This document shows, in pieces, positions 17,965-27,300 of a stretch of 64,000 nt of DNA. The notes beneath the pieces are model-generated. The model worked only from the letters and a program-made list of their open reading frames with translations. It was not told the DNA's origin and did not search any database. Numbering within the stretch: position 1 is the first letter of the stretch; each line of letters opens with the position of its first letter. The stretch comes from DASYQD01 sp963837455 (GTDB lineage: Bacteria > Acidobacteriota > Thermoanaerobaculia > Multivoradales > JAIOJS01), in assembly GCA_963837455.1 (NCBI GenBank), contig CAWINM010000005.1:8855-72854 (forward strand), written 5' to 3'. A program made the position numbers and the translations under genes.

Positions 17965-18440
17965 TCAAGTGGGGTCGAAGAGCTCATCTAGAGTGCCGGA
18001 CCAGCGCGAGGTTGTCCCGGCGACGCTGAGAGTCCCCCCTGCCGCATGGCGAATCGTGAAGGCTGCACCGCCGACACAGACGAAGTCGAAGGCCATGCCC
18101 CAGGCTGCTCGGCAGCGGTGAGAGTGGCGCCGTCCCAGCTGCCGTTGTAGGTCGAGGGATCGTCAGGGTTGATGGCCACGGTGGTGGCCGCCCAGTTCTG
18201 GGTGATTTTCGGTGTCGTAGCGCGCCTGCGCGCCGGCCAGGCTGGTCAGGTGGTCGGCCCAGCACTGGCCCGCCGGCTCGGCGTTGATCCGCACCTCCAA
18301 GGCACTCCATCATCGAGCCAGACCTATGACGCCCTCGTCGGTCGGCGGAGCCGCCACCGGAGCCCCCTCCGCCACAACCGACAAGGAACGCGGCGGTTGC
18401 CAATGCCAGTCCGGACGGCCGATCGGCGCTGCTGGCCCAT
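17965..18440 (-). pseudogene. Frameshifted paralogue of the neighbouring lipoprotein
   Basis: Pieces of one protein lie in three frames. ATG 18440 has AGGAG 7 nt upstream. A lipoprotein signal (LALATAAFLVGCGGGG) follows in another frame, then AEPAGQCWADHLTSLAG, then AINPDDPSTYNGSWDGATL, then FDFVCVGGAAFTIRHAAGG up to a TGA at 17967-17965. The order and the G-x-C-x-A-D-x-H block match the intact lipoprotein at 17150-17704, so this is a tandem duplicate disrupted by at least three indels, or an intact gene damaged by sequencing errors. Confidence 0.6.
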
Positions 18441-18491
18441 CTCAGCTCCTCTCGTGTCATCCATCGCTCTCCAGCAGGCGGGCATCTACGG

Positions 18492-18890
18492 TTAGAGCCC
18501 GAAGTGGGGCGAGATCCCTCGGGTAGAGCCCCGGCGCGGTGGCCTGCGGCCCCGCCGGCGGGTCCGCAGGCGGTCCCGGAAGCCTCGGGGCCGAGCGGCG
18601 CGCCCGACCGCAGCCTGGCGGCTAGGCGATGGCGGTCGGACGGGAGCGCAGGGCGCGCCAATGGCTCGTACCACGCCCGGCGCCGTGGCGACGACTTCGA
18701 TCCCGCTGACGTGGGGCCTGCCGATCTCCTTCGCGAGGTTGCCGTCGACGAAGTCCATGAAGGCGGCGAGCTCGCACAGCACCCGCACAAGCTGCCGCCG
18801 CACTCCGAACGCTCTCCTGCGCCGCTGGTGCATGCCCGCCACCCGCGAGATTCGCATCATGCTGGGCGCGGCCTACTGGCAGTACCTCCC
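18492..18890. pseudogene. Rearranged remnants of a REP-associated (RAYT) transposase
   Basis: On the minus strand (about 18640-18790) reads ELAAFMDFVDGNLAKEIGRPH, closely matching the core of the RAYT at 23659 (QLAAFMDFVAGNIAREVGRLH). On the plus strand (about 18811-18890) lies a stretch similar to the RAYT 3' end at 27386-27467 (coding PAPLVHA..). The two parts therefore point in opposite directions, so the locus has been inverted. A 28-nt near-perfect palindrome (CCTGCGG...CCGCAGG, 18543-18570) lies inside and could be a REP-like target. Confidence 0.6.
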
Positions 18891-18969
18891 CCCGCGACGG
18901 CGACTCCGCTCTCGATGCACGGGGAGGCGCCGGCGGTGCGGACGCCACGCCCGACTCCGGAGCCTGGCT

Positions 18970-20010
18970 TCCTTTCCTTAACTGCTCCGTCTCCGTTCGA
19001 CAGCGCCGCCAGCGCCGCGGTGGCTACCGCAGAGTCGGAGCCGGCCACTTGCGGCGCCGCCTCGTGCCCCGCCTGGTCGCAGTCGAGCGCCACCACCACG
19101 CGCTTGACGCCGAAGCGGCGCACCAGCTCGCGGTGCTCCTCGGTCACACCGTGAGCGCCGAAGAGCCCGATCACCTGGCCGACACCGGCCTCGACGAGCG
19201 AGAGCGCGTCGATGACGGACTCGACGAGCACGATCTCTTCGGCGCGGCGCGCGGCGTTCCAGTTGAACAGGCCGCGGCGCGGGCCGGGCAGGTACATGTG
19301 ATGCGGCGTAAGCCCGGGTGCGATCGCGCGGCCGTAGACGTTGACGGGCAGCTGGTTCAAGGCGAAGAGCGGAAGGACGACGCGGCCCGCCATGCGCTCG
19401 ACGACGCGCTGCTCCTCGTCCTTGGCGAGGATGCCGAGAGCGAGGCTCCGTGGCGTGCCTTTCGGCGGGCGACTCCACGGGCTCGCTGCTCGAGGTGGCG
19501 AGCGGAGGAGTCGCCGGGCGCGCCAGCAGCGCACGCGTCACCAAGCCGCGCGACTCCAGGTGCTCCTGCGCCGCGCGATGCGCGGCGAGCTCCGCTGCCA
19601 TTGGTCGACCACGCCCGAGAGCAGCTCCGTGCGCGGCGCCGCGGCCACCGGCGCAAGGCTGCCGCCGCCGCCGCTGCGGCGCCGCGGCGGCGGCAGCTCG
19701 TCCTTGACCTCGCCACCGAGGCGCACGTGCGCCTCGCGGAAGTCCGCTCCCCACGCCTTTCCGAAGGCAAAGAGGTCGCCACCCGAGCTGCCCTTACCGC
19801 CGCCGGCGTTGCCGTTGGCGCGACAGCCGCCCAGACAGTTCCAGACTCGACGCCTCGGGTCGACGACCAGCGACTCCTTGTGTCGGCGTGGAAGGGCACT
19901 TGCATCAGGTACTTGCCCACCCGCCGCAACGGCACACCCGAGGAGACGATGAAGGCGGCGAGGTCGTGACGCCGCTTGATCGCGTCGATGTCCGCCTTGG
20001 CGATCAGCAT
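18970..20010 (-). pseudogene. Unit A primase/helicase, decayed and truncated
   Basis: N-terminal third of the same CHC2-Toprim protein as at 59357-62374. It begins MLIAKADIDAIKRRHDLAAF at 20010 and continues over at least three frames: RVWNCLGGC zinc knuckle, GGDLFAFGKAWGADFREAHV, PGPRRGLFNWNAARRAEEIV and the Toprim segment VLVESVIDALSLVEAG then VVVALDCDQAGH. The first zinc-finger half reads QVPFH where intact copies have CPFH, so a ligand is lost. Similarity ends at GDGAVKERK near 18970; the AAA half and the recombinase genes are missing and the RAYT remnants abut here. Confidence 0.85.
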
Positions 20011-20139
20011 TCGGGGCCCTCCGGGATCGACTCCGAGGCCGGCAACCGCTCTCGGCCACAGAGCCTGTCAATACCACCACGGGCAAGTAGGTGTGCTATA
20101 CCATTTCAGCAAGTCAGCGCGGATCAACGGAGGATCCCC

Positions 20140-20556
20140 ATGAGGGTGCACTCGGCAGCGAGCCGCCATCGACGGACCATGGCCGACTTCGGAGAAAGAC
20201 TCACCGAGCTCCGCAGACTCCGGCGGCTGACCCAGAGCCAGCTCGCCGACCTGCTCGACGCTGCAGAAGCTCCGGTGATCTCCCGCTGGGAGAACGGAGT
20301 CAGCAAGCCTCAGCTCGACTACGTTGTGAAGGTCGCCCAGGTGCTCGAGCTCGGTTTCGATCGAGCTGCTCGCAGACGGCTCTGAGCCAGCAAACCGTGG
20401 CGGCTTCGAAATCCAAAACCGCCGCCTCAAGGAGCTTTGCCAAGAAGGTCGACCGCCTCGACCCCCAGGACCAGCGAAGTCATCTGCTACGTCATGGACT
20501 CCCTGATCCGGAAAGAGCAGATCAAGGCGATCATGCAAGACCGCATCCTCCGGTAG
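20140..20556 (+). pseudogene. Unit A XRE-family regulator, frameshifted
   Basis: Divergent from the unit A primase, as in the other units. GGAGG sits 7 nt before ATG 20140. The helix-turn-helix is intact (LTQSQLADLLDAAEAPVISRWENG). The open frame then stops early at 20385, but the expected C-terminal part continues in other frames: ELLADGSEPANRGGFEIQ, then the VDRLDPQDQ block, then ICYVMDSLIRKEQIKAIM to TAG 20556. These blocks are typical of XRE regulators of this type, so two or three indels have broken a complete gene. Confidence 0.75.
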
Positions 20557-20580
20557 CTCGCCTGCTGGGAGCCGCAACCG

Positions 20581-20788
20581 ATGACGACCCCACCTCGAGC
20601 AAGAACAACTCGTCGAAAAGATCCGCCGGCTGCCCGCCGACAAGCAGGCGGAAGTGGAGGACTTCGTCGACTTCCTGCGCCTCAAAGACGAAGAGCGCGA
20701 GCTCGTGCGCGCAAGCGCCAAGCTCTCGCAGTACGCCTTCGATCAAGTCTGGGACAACCCCGAAGATGCCGACTACGACCGCCTATGA
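20581..20788 (+). pseudogene. Antitoxin partner of PemK/MazF, frameshifted near its start
   Basis: The frame LEQEQLVEKIRRLPADKQAE then VEDFVDFLRLKD and a C-terminus FDQVWDNPEDADYDRL matches small antitoxins of the DUF2281/VapB-like type that precede PemK toxins; the WDNPEDA-YD ending is characteristic. The only ATG (20581) is in another frame, and a stop lies just upstream in this frame, so one indel near 20588 separates start from body. The stop overlaps the toxin gene by 23 nt. Confidence 0.6.
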
Positions 20789-21113
20789 GTTCGGCGACGT
20801 CGTCCTTGTCGCCTTCCCTTTCACCGACCAGAGCGGCAGCAAGAAACGGCCCGCCGTCGTGGTCAGCTCGCAGCTGTTTCACCGCTCGCGCGCCGACTTG
20901 CTGTTGATGGCCGTCACCGGCCACCTCGGCAGCCGACGGCCCGGTGATCTCGAGGTGCGCGAGTGGCAAACGGCGGGGCTGCTCAAGCCCTCGCTCGTCA
21001 AACCCATCGTCACCACCCTCGAGCAGCGCCTGGTACTCAAGAAGCTCGGCCGTTTTGCAGCGCCCGATCGCGACGCCCTCGCGCAGGCCATCCGTACCGT
21101 CTTCGGCCCGTAG
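20766..21113 (+). CDS. PemK/MazF family endoribonuclease toxin (unit A cargo)
   Basis: A 115-residue mRNA interferase. FGDVVLVAFPFTDQSGSKKRP contains the PemK/MazF beta-hairpin with the catalytic Arg of KKRPAVV, followed by LLLMAVTG and the C-terminal block VKPIVTTLEQRLVLKKLG. It overlaps the antitoxin frame, as expected of a toxin-antitoxin operon. It is the last gene of unit A: 14 nt after its stop stands a terminator-like hairpin shared with unit D. The toxin frame looks intact while its antitoxin is broken, which would be lethal if both readings were true. Confidence 0.85.
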   Translation: MPTTTAYEFGDVVLVAFPFTDQSGSKKRPAVVVSSQLFHRSRADLLLMAVTGHLGSRRPGDLEVREWQTAGLLKPSLVKPIVTTLEQRLVLKKLGRFAAPDRDALAQAIRTVFGP

Positions 21114-21127
21114 CCGGATCCCCCACC

Positions 21128-21148
21128 CACGGCCCGCACCGGGCCGTG
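21128..21148 (+). terminator. Terminator-like hairpin H1 behind unit A cargo
   Basis: Perfect 8-bp stem CACGGCCC / GGGCCGTG with loop GCACC. The identical 21 bases recur behind the unit D toxin (63421-63441) and a near copy lies near the unit C restriction gene (47433-47449). No run of T follows, so it may be a boundary or processing signal and not a classical terminator. Confidence 0.6.
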
Positions 21149-21204
21149 GTGCTGCGTGACGACGTCGCCGGCGGCGGCGCCGGCCCGGCCCCCACCCACG
21201 CCTG

Positions 21205-21440
21205 CCAGCGGCAGTGGCTTCGATGCCTGGCGCCGAATGCTCCGCTGCAGCGGACGCCACCCGGGCGTTCTCTCCATCGCCCTCGCGCCTGGCGTCGAGC
21301 GCCAGCGACTCCGCTCACCACCTCGGCCGGGTGGCGCCGCTGGCTCTGCGGCCATTCGGCGCCAGGCGCGCCCGTGGTCTGCGGGCAGCGGTGACTTCAT
21401 CAGCACCCCCCCGCCGGGCCTCGTCGTGCTGCGCGACGAC
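21205..21440 (-). repeat. Repeat R, minus-oriented copy (large imperfect palindrome)
   Basis: Contains GCCTGGCGCCGAATG at about 21223-21242 and its inverse CATTCGGCGCCAGGC near 21353, enclosing CAGCGGACGCCACCCGGG and an inverse GGGTGGCGCCGCTGG. Flanking bases to CGGGCCT...GTG match, inverted, the copy at 21690-21950, so the non-coding module N1 is bounded by inverted repeats. Related copies are listed separately. Confidence 0.75.
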
Positions 21441-21551
21441 CTCTCCTGCCCCGTGCGGGCCTCCCACCCGCTCTACAAGGCGCGGCAGACTGCACGTCCG
21501 CTGCGAGCACGGCGACGCGCAGCGGCGACGTGCACTGCAAGGCGCCGGCAC

Positions 21552-21950
21552 TTCCGACCAAACCCGCGGCACGCTGGCCGCGGCGAGTGCTGCGGGGAGA
21601 GAGGACGGTGCGGGAAACTGATGGTGGCGAGAGCGTGGCTGTCGCGAGGCCCGAGCGGCCTGGGTGCCGGCCTTGTTTCTGAAGGGTGGGAAGCGCACGG
21701 GCCCGCCCCGCTCGACGACCACCGACGCTCGCTACGCCACCAAGGCCCGGCGCGCTCCTCGACGTCACCGCCGCTCGCAGGCCACCGACGCGCCTGGCGC
21801 CGAATGGGGCAAAGTTCAGCGGCGACACCCGGCCACGGATGAAGAGCGGAGAAACAGAGGCTCGACGCCAGGCGCGACAACGCCGAGAGGGAAACACTCG
21901 GGTGGCGTCCGCTGCAATGATGGGATGGACGCCTCCTCGCCGGCGGACCC
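21552..21950 (+). repeat. Repeat R, plus-oriented copy in module N1
   Basis: Starts with AAACCCGCGGCACGCTGGCC, then GGCCTGGGTGCCG, GGGTGGGAAGCGCACGGGCC, CACCAAGGCCCGGCGCGC, and the palindrome left arm CGCCTGGCGCCGAATGGGGC; the right arm ends in CTCGGGTGGCGTCCGCTGCA. The same ordered blocks occur at 54057-54450, 55090-55450 and, up to the window edge, 63789-64000. No ORF in this region looks like a protein. Confidence 0.75.
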
Positions 21951-21994
21951 TGTATGGTCCGCGGCCCAACAACGCACTGCTGAGGAGGAGAGCC

Positions 21995-23072
21995 ATGCCA
22001 GCGACCGTCATCGCCGTCGACCTTGCCAAGTCTGTCTTCGAGATTGGAGTCTCGCACCGCGCCGGTAAGGTGGCCGAGCGCCACCGCGTCTCGCGTGCCG
22101 CTTTCCTGCGCTTCTTCGCTGAGCGGACACCGGCTACGGTGGTGATGGAGGCGTGTGGCTCGGCGAGCTACTGGGCGCGACGACTGCGGGAGGTTGGCCA
22201 TCGCCCGGTGCTGCTGCCACCCAAAGACGTACGGCCGTATCGGCGGGGTAACAAGACGGATCGGACGGACACCAAGGCTCTGCTCGAGGCCTACCGTGAC
22301 GAATGACATCCGTCCGGTGCCGCCGAAGTCGGTCGAGCAGCAGACGCTCACTGCGCTGCATCGGCTGCGCTCCTCTTGGATCGCAGCGCGTACCGCTCGC
22401 ATCAACACTCTGCGTGGCCTCCTGCGCGAGCTCGGCGTGGTGATCCCCCAGGGGGCGCGCTTGGTCGTACCGCGCGTGCGGACGGTGCTCGACGCGGCCG
22501 AGTCGCCGATCCCAGTAGCGCTGCAGCCAGCGATCGTCGCCTGCTGCGACGAGATCCGCGACTGTGAGTTGCGTGTCCGCGACATCGAGCGTCAGCTCGA
22601 GACGCTGGCGGTGCAGATGCCGGTCGTGGCGCGCCTGATGAGCATCCCCGGCGTCGGCCTGATCACCGCCACAGCGCTGGCTGGCTTCGTGGGAGACGTG
22701 CAGCGCTTTCCGAGTGGCCGTCACCTCGCGAGCTTTCTCGGGCTCACGCCGCGCGAGCACAGCTCGGGAGGGGTCAGGAGGCTCGGCGGCATCACCAAGC
22801 GCGGCGACTCCTACCTGCGGACTCTGCTCATCCACGGTTCGCGCGCTGTCCTGCTCGCTGCCCGCCGAGCCAAGAGTCGGGACCGCCTGCGGCAGTGGGT
22901 TGTCGATCTGCACGACCGCAGCGGCCACAACAAAGCTGCAGTGGCGCTCGCCAACAAGCTGGCCCGCATCGTCTGGGCAGTGTGGAGATCCGACACCGCC
23001 TATGTGGCGGCGCCGGTGCTGGCGGCTCCGGTGCCAGCCACGGTGATTGCCGACGCCACTGCTGTGAATTGA
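21995..23072 (+). pseudogene. IS110-family transposase with one-base frameshift
   Basis: DEDD transposase of an IS110 element. The first frame (MPATVIAVDLAKSVFEIGVS, VVMEACGSASYW, TDRTDTKALLEAYRDE) stops at 22306. The rest continues in the next frame: DIRPVPPKSVEQQTLT, then the Transposase_20 domain MSIPGVGLITATALAGF and FLGLTPREHSSGGVRRLGG to 23072. Removing a single T at 22304 restores one 358-residue protein of normal length. GGAGGAG precedes the ATG. Terminal ends were not identified, as IS110 elements lack clear inverted repeats. It lies against a repeat R copy. Confidence 0.9.
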
Positions 23073-23496
23073 TGACGACTACCCAGCGGATGTGCCGGCG
23101 CGGAGCGAAGTCGAGAATAGATCTGGCCTCAGAGGCCGCTGTCAACGACTGACTCTCCGCGGCTGGCCCTCATGAGCAACCTGCCACCGACTGCACCGAG
23201 AACGATGTGATGGCGATTCGGTCTGACCGACGCGGGGCGAAGCCGAGAAACAAGTCTGGCCCACCGAGGCCGCTGACCAACGATTGGCTCCCTGCGTGCG
23301 GCTTCCATCATGGCCCGCAGCTGCACGATCACGCTGCACTCAGAGGCCGGAGATACGACTGCAGTCAAGACCTCCTCGCCATCGCCTTCTCGTCAGATCG
23401 CCGGAAGCTGAGCCGGAGAAGAGGCGGCTAAGGGGGGAAGAGCCCAGAGCCAGAGAAGAGAAGAGAAGAGGCGCTTGACAGAGGCGTCCAGATTGT
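23073..23496. other. Non-coding stretch with a degenerate direct repeat
   Basis: Two similar blocks of about 60 nt follow each other: GGAGCGAAGTCGAGAA..TCTGGCC..GAGGCCGCTG (23101-23160) and GGGGCGAAGCCGAGAA..TCTGGCC..GAGGCCGCTG (23232-23290). They may belong to the end of the IS110 element or its target. No protein recognised. Confidence 0.4.
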
Positions 23497-23620
23497 TCGG
23501 CGCCAGGCTTCGAAGCCACCACCGCTCGCAGGCCACACGCCGGGCCGCGACTCAGCTGCCACCGAAGTTCAGCGCAGAGACTGGGCGGGCCAGTGCGCCG
23601 GGCTGGGTCCGTCCTCTGCG
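23497..23620 (+). repeat. Repeat R tail fragment in front of the RAYT gene
   Basis: Carries the right end of repeat R: TTCGGCGCCAGGCTTCGAAG, then GCTCGCAGGCCACACGCCGG and ACTGGGCGGGCCAGTGCGCC. The same tail occurs at about 29595-29690, 32828-32935, 54430-54545 and 55430-55545. It ends 39 nt before the RAYT start codon. Confidence 0.65.
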
Positions 23621-23658
23621 CCTGCAAGCTCGCGCCTCCGCTTTGCGTCTGTACTGAC

Positions 23659-24313
23659 GTGGCAAGACCCCTGCGCTTCCTCCCTTCGGGCGCCATGGTC
23701 GAGGTTACCGTGCGCACCGTCCACGGTCGGCTCTTGCTGCGCCCCAGCACCGCCGTCAATGACCTCATCGTCGGTGTCATCGGCCGTGCCCAGAAGAAGT
23801 ACGCCATGCGCGTCCACGCCCTGGCAGTGCTCTCCAACCACGCACACCTCGCCCTGTCTCCGGACTCGCCGCAGCAGCTCGCTGCCTTCATGGACTTCGT
23901 CGCTGGCAACATCGCCCGCGAGGTCGGCAGGCTCCATGACTGGCGGGAGAAGTTCTGGGCAAGAAGGTACCGCTCGATCATCGTCTCTGACGAGGAAGAC
24001 GCTCAAGTCGCACGCCTCGTCTATATCCTCGGCCAGGGCGTCAAAGAGGGCCTCGTCGAACGACCCCAGCAGTGGCCCGGCGTCCACTGCGCGCAAGCGC
24101 TGCTTGATGGAGTCGATCTCGAAGGCACCTGGTTCGATCGCACTGCCCAGTACGAGGCCCGCCGCAGGAGAGACGACAAGACCGCCGCTGACTTCGCCAC
24201 CGCCGAACGAGTCGTCTTCACGCCCCTTCCCTGCTGGGCCGCTCTCGAGCCTGCCGCCTACCAACAGCGCGTTGCCGCGCTGGTTGACCGCATCATCGAA
24301 GACGGCCGCCGCC
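23659..24313 (+). pseudogene. REP-associated tyrosine transposase (RAYT), 5' part, split by IS21
   Basis: Y1 (HUH) transposase of the RAYT type, the class that mobilises REP palindromes. GTG start with ARPLRFLPSGAMVEVTVRT, the metal-binding HAH in SNHAHLAL, QLAAFMDFVAGNIAREVGRL and FWARRYRSI; the catalytic Tyr is expected in that last block. At 24314 the gene is cut by the left end of an IS21 element. The open frame to 24414 therefore ends in IS-derived residues (RSKATTRSDGKATT). The lost 3' end lies at 27301-27572. Confidence 0.85.
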
Positions 24314-24590
24314 TGCGGATTCCGGCCCAAGGCGACCACCCGTTCCGATCGAAGGCGACCACCCGTTCCGACGGGAAGGCGACCACTGATTCCGGCCTGA
24401 AGGCGACCACTTAGGGGTGGAGGTCCGGAAAGGGTGGTCGCCATCCCGGAAAGGGTGGTCGCCATCGCCGGAATCGGTGGTCGTGATCCCGGAATGGCGG
24501 CCTCGATTCGCCGTAAGGCGAAGCGAGTGAATGGGTTGGGTGTGGGCTCCGACTCTGGCATCGTGCCCCCCTTCTACAAGGGGGCCCGAG

Positions 24591-26153
24591 ATGCCGGCAC
24601 GGAGAGTGAGCATGCGGAAGATTCGCGAGGTTTTGCGTTTGCTGTGGGTGTGTGGCCTGAGCCAGCGGCGAGTGGCCTCCAGCTGCGGGATCAGCAAGAC
24701 GGCGGTGGCCGAATGTGCCGCGCGCGCCCGGCGCAATGGGATGGACCAGGAGGCCACGAGAGCGCTGAGCGACATCGAGCTCGAGCAGCGGCTGTACCCG
24801 CGCGGTGAAGCGGTGTCGCGATCGCGGCCGGCGGTGGATTGGGCGGAGGTGCACCGCGAGCTCAAGGGCAAGGATGTGACGCTGCAGCTGGTGTGGGAGG
24901 AGTACCGGGAGCGCGAGCCGCAGGGCTACAGCTACAGCCGCTATTGCGAGTTGTACCAGGGATGGCGCCGGTGGGTTGATCTCACCATGCGTCAGGTGCA
25001 TCGCGCCGGGGAGAAGCTTTTCGTCGACTACTGCGGCCGAACCGTCCCCGTCGTCGTCAGCGCGAGCGGTGAGGTGCGGCAGGCACAGGTCTTCGTCGCG
25101 GTGTGGGGAGCAAGTAACTACACCTACGCTGAGGCGACCTGGACGCAGAGCCTCCCGGATTGGATCGGCGCCCACGTGCGCGCGTTCGAATTCAGTGGCG
25201 GTGTGCCCGAGATCGTCGTCCCGGATAACACGCGCACCGGGGTCAAGAGACCCTGTCGCTACGAGCCCGAGCTCAATCCCACGTACCGGGATCTGGCCAC
25301 GCACTACGGCGTGGCGGTGATCCCGGCCCGCGTGCGGCGGCCACGAGACAAGGCCAAAGTCGAAGTGGGCGTGCAGGTCGTCCAGCGCTGGATTCTGGCG
25401 CGGCTGCGCCACCGGACCTTCTTCTCGCTCGCCGAGCTCAACCGCGCCATCCACGAATTGCTCGCGCGGCTCAATGAGCGGTCCTTTCGCAAGATCCCCG
25501 GCACACGCCGCTCGCTGTTCGAGAGTCTCGATCGGCCCGCGATGCGCCCCTTGCCGCAAGAGCGCTTCGTCTACGGGGAGTGGAAGAAGGCGCGCGTCAA
25601 TGTGGATTACCACGTCGAGGTCGAGCGGCACTACTACAGCGTGCCCTACCAGCTGGTCGGCCAGCAGCTCGACGTGCGCCTCAGCGCCCAGACAGTGGAG
25701 TGTTTCCACGGCGACCAGCGCGTCGCCAGCCACGTGCGCAGCTTCCGTCGCGGGCTGCCCACCACGGTCGCTGCGCACATGCCGCGGGCGCACCGGGACT
25801 ACGTGGAGTGGACGCCCGAGCGACTCGTCCGCTGGGCCAAGCAGAGCGGACCCTCTGTCGCCGCTGTGGTCGAATCGATCCTCCTCAAGTACGTCCACCC
25901 CCAGCAGGGCTTTCGCGCCTGCCTGGGGATTCTCCGCCTGGGTCAACGCTACGGCGGTGAGCGGCTGGAGGCAGCCTGTCGGCGGGCCCTGAGTATCGGC
26001 TCGCCCTCCTATCGCAGCGTGCGGTCGATTCTCGAGCGAGGCCTCGATGCGCAGCTCGACATCGGTGTCGACGTCGCGACTGCTCACGCTGTCCTGCACG
26101 AGAATCTCCGCGGCGCCTCCTACTACGGCGGTGAGGAGGAGAAGCCATGCTGA
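24591..26153 (+). CDS. istA: IS21-family transposase IstA
   Basis: DDE transposase of 520 residues. MPARRVSMRKIREVLRLLWV is the typical IstA start, followed by an HTH (LSQRRVASSCGISKTAVAEC), the rve catalytic core with LFVDYCGRTV (first Asp), VVPDNTRTGV (second Asp) and KAKVEVGVQVVQ (Glu), and the C-terminal beta domain. The last codons overlap istB by 7 nt, giving the coupled istAB arrangement. Intact. Confidence 0.93.
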   Translation: MPARRVSMRKIREVLRLLWVCGLSQRRVASSCGISKTAVAECAARARRNGMDQEATRALSDIELEQRLYPRGEAVSRSRPAVDWAEVHRELKGKDVTLQLVWEEYREREPQGYSYSRYCELYQGWRRWVDLTMRQVHRAGEKLFVDYCGRTVPVVVSASGEVRQAQVFVAVWGASNYTYAEATWTQSLPDWIGAHVRAFEFSGGVPEIVVPDNTRTGVKRPCRYEPELNPTYRDLATHYGVAVIPARVRRPRDKAKVEVGVQVVQRWILARLRHRTFFSLAELNRAIHELLARLNERSFRKIPGTRRSLFESLDRPAMRPLPQERFVYGEWKKARVNVDYHVEVERHYYSVPYQLVGQQLDVRLSAQTVECFHGDQRVASHVRSFRRGLPTTVAAHMPRAHRDYVEWTPERLVRWAKQSGPSVAAVVESILLKYVHPQQGFRACLGILRLGQRYGGERLEAACRRALSIGSPSYRSVRSILERGLDAQLDIGVDVATAHAVLHENLRGASYYGGEEEKPC

Positions 26154-26905
26154 CGCAGCCCACCTTCGACAAGCTCGCCGCTCTGCGCCTTCAGGGTATG
26201 GCCAAGGCCCTGGCGGAGCAACTCGAGATGACCGACATCGACCAGCTCGACTTCACCGCTCGACTCGGGTTGCTGGTCGATCGGGAAATGACGGAGCGCG
26301 ACAACCGCCGACTCCAGTATCACCTCGCCAAAGCGCGTTTCCGCCAAGCGGCCGCGGTCGAAGACATCGATTTCCGCACTCCTCGCGGACTCGATCGTCA
26401 GCTGTTCGCTGCGCTGTGCTCGTGCCAATGGGTCCGCGACCACCAAAACATCCTGATCACCGGCGCCACCGGGCTCGGCAAGAGCTTCCTCGCCTGCGCG
26501 CTGGGTCACAAGGCGTGCCGAGAAGGCTTCACCGCCCTCTACCATCGCTTGCCGCGTCTGCTGCCCGACCTGGCGATCGCCAAGGCAGACGGCCGCTACG
26601 GCAAGCTCCTCGCGGCTCTGGGCCGTACCGACGTCTTGCTGCTTGACGATTGGGGCGTTCTGGCCCTCAACGACGGTCATCGCCACGATCTGCTCGAGAT
26701 CCTCGAGGACCGTTACGACCGCCGTTCCACGATCGTCACCAGTCAGCTTCCCGTCAGCTCCTGGCATGAGGCGATCGGCCATCCAACACTCGCCGACGCC
26801 ATCCTCGATCGACTCGTGCACAACGCCCATCGCGTGACTCTCAAAGGCAAAGAGTCGATCCGCAAGACCAAGGCCGTCACTCCGCACGCCGAGAGCGGCG
26901 AATGA
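26147..26905 (+). CDS. istB: IS21-family helper ATPase IstB
   Basis: AAA+ ATPase of 252 residues that directs target choice and activates IstA. It has the DnaC-like fold with ITGATGLGKSFLACALGHKA (Walker A), DVLLLDDWG (Walker B), and SQLPVSSWHE (sensor). GAGGAGAAGCC precedes the ATG within istA. The identical gene recurs at 52372-53130. The following 395 nt (26906-27300) are non-coding IS end. Confidence 0.93.
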   Translation: MLTQPTFDKLAALRLQGMAKALAEQLEMTDIDQLDFTARLGLLVDREMTERDNRRLQYHLAKARFRQAAAVEDIDFRTPRGLDRQLFAALCSCQWVRDHQNILITGATGLGKSFLACALGHKACREGFTALYHRLPRLLPDLAIAKADGRYGKLLAALGRTDVLLLDDWGVLALNDGHRHDLLEILEDRYDRRSTIVTSQLPVSSWHEAIGHPTLADAILDRLVHNAHRVTLKGKESIRKTKAVTPHAESGE

Positions 26906-27300
26906 ACGCGTGCCGCCAGACCGCCGCCCCGCCCGGCAAGAGACCGACACAGCCTGAGCGTCGCTGCGCTCCGATTACCGGATCCAGATGGGCTGCGGAT
27001 CTGACGCGACTGTGGACCCCTGCGGACGTCGAAGACGACGCCCGCAGGTCCCACCCGCCCCCGGCCTCCGGCCGGGCACCCGTCCACAGCCGCTTGGAAA
27101 TCGCCCACCCCCACGACCCCCACCCGGCGATTCCCACAGCTCCGCAGCCCCGGCGGCTGGCAGTACACTCCCTCGAAGAAAAGGAGGCCTCAGACCCCCA
27201 AGACGACCACTTCAGCTAACCACGAGCCCCCGCCCGTCGCTTCGCTCCGACCGGTGGTCGCCTTCGTCGGAATACGTGGTCGCCTTCGCCGGAATACGCA

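Larger units (their letters stand above)
24314..27300 (+). mobile_element. Complete IS21-family element (IS21-A)
   Basis: Both ends are visible: left TGCGGATTCCGG followed by several copies of AAGGCGACCACC, right TGGTCGCCTTCGCCGGAATA then CGCA, with multiple terminal repeats as is usual for IS21. The host sequence GCCGCCGCC ends at 24313 and is repeated at 27301-27309, giving a perfect 8-9-bp target duplication. It carries istA and istB in overlapping frames. Inner 24416-24510 has inverse copies of the same repeat (GGGTGGTCGCCAT). The 3' 2.2 kb plus host flank is duplicated at 51335. Confidence 0.92.

Noticed and set aside
22295..22310. Programmed frameshift in the IS110 transposase
   Set aside because: No slippery heptamer at 22304, and IS110 transposases are normally made from one frame.
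24320..24500. CRISPR-like array of GGCGACCACC repeats
   Set aside because: Spacing is irregular and short, copies occur in both orientations, and they are the multiple terminal repeats of IS21-A.
24411..26099. 562-residue minus-strand open frame over istA
   Set aside because: Shadow of istA; the second copy at 51308-52324 behaves the same.
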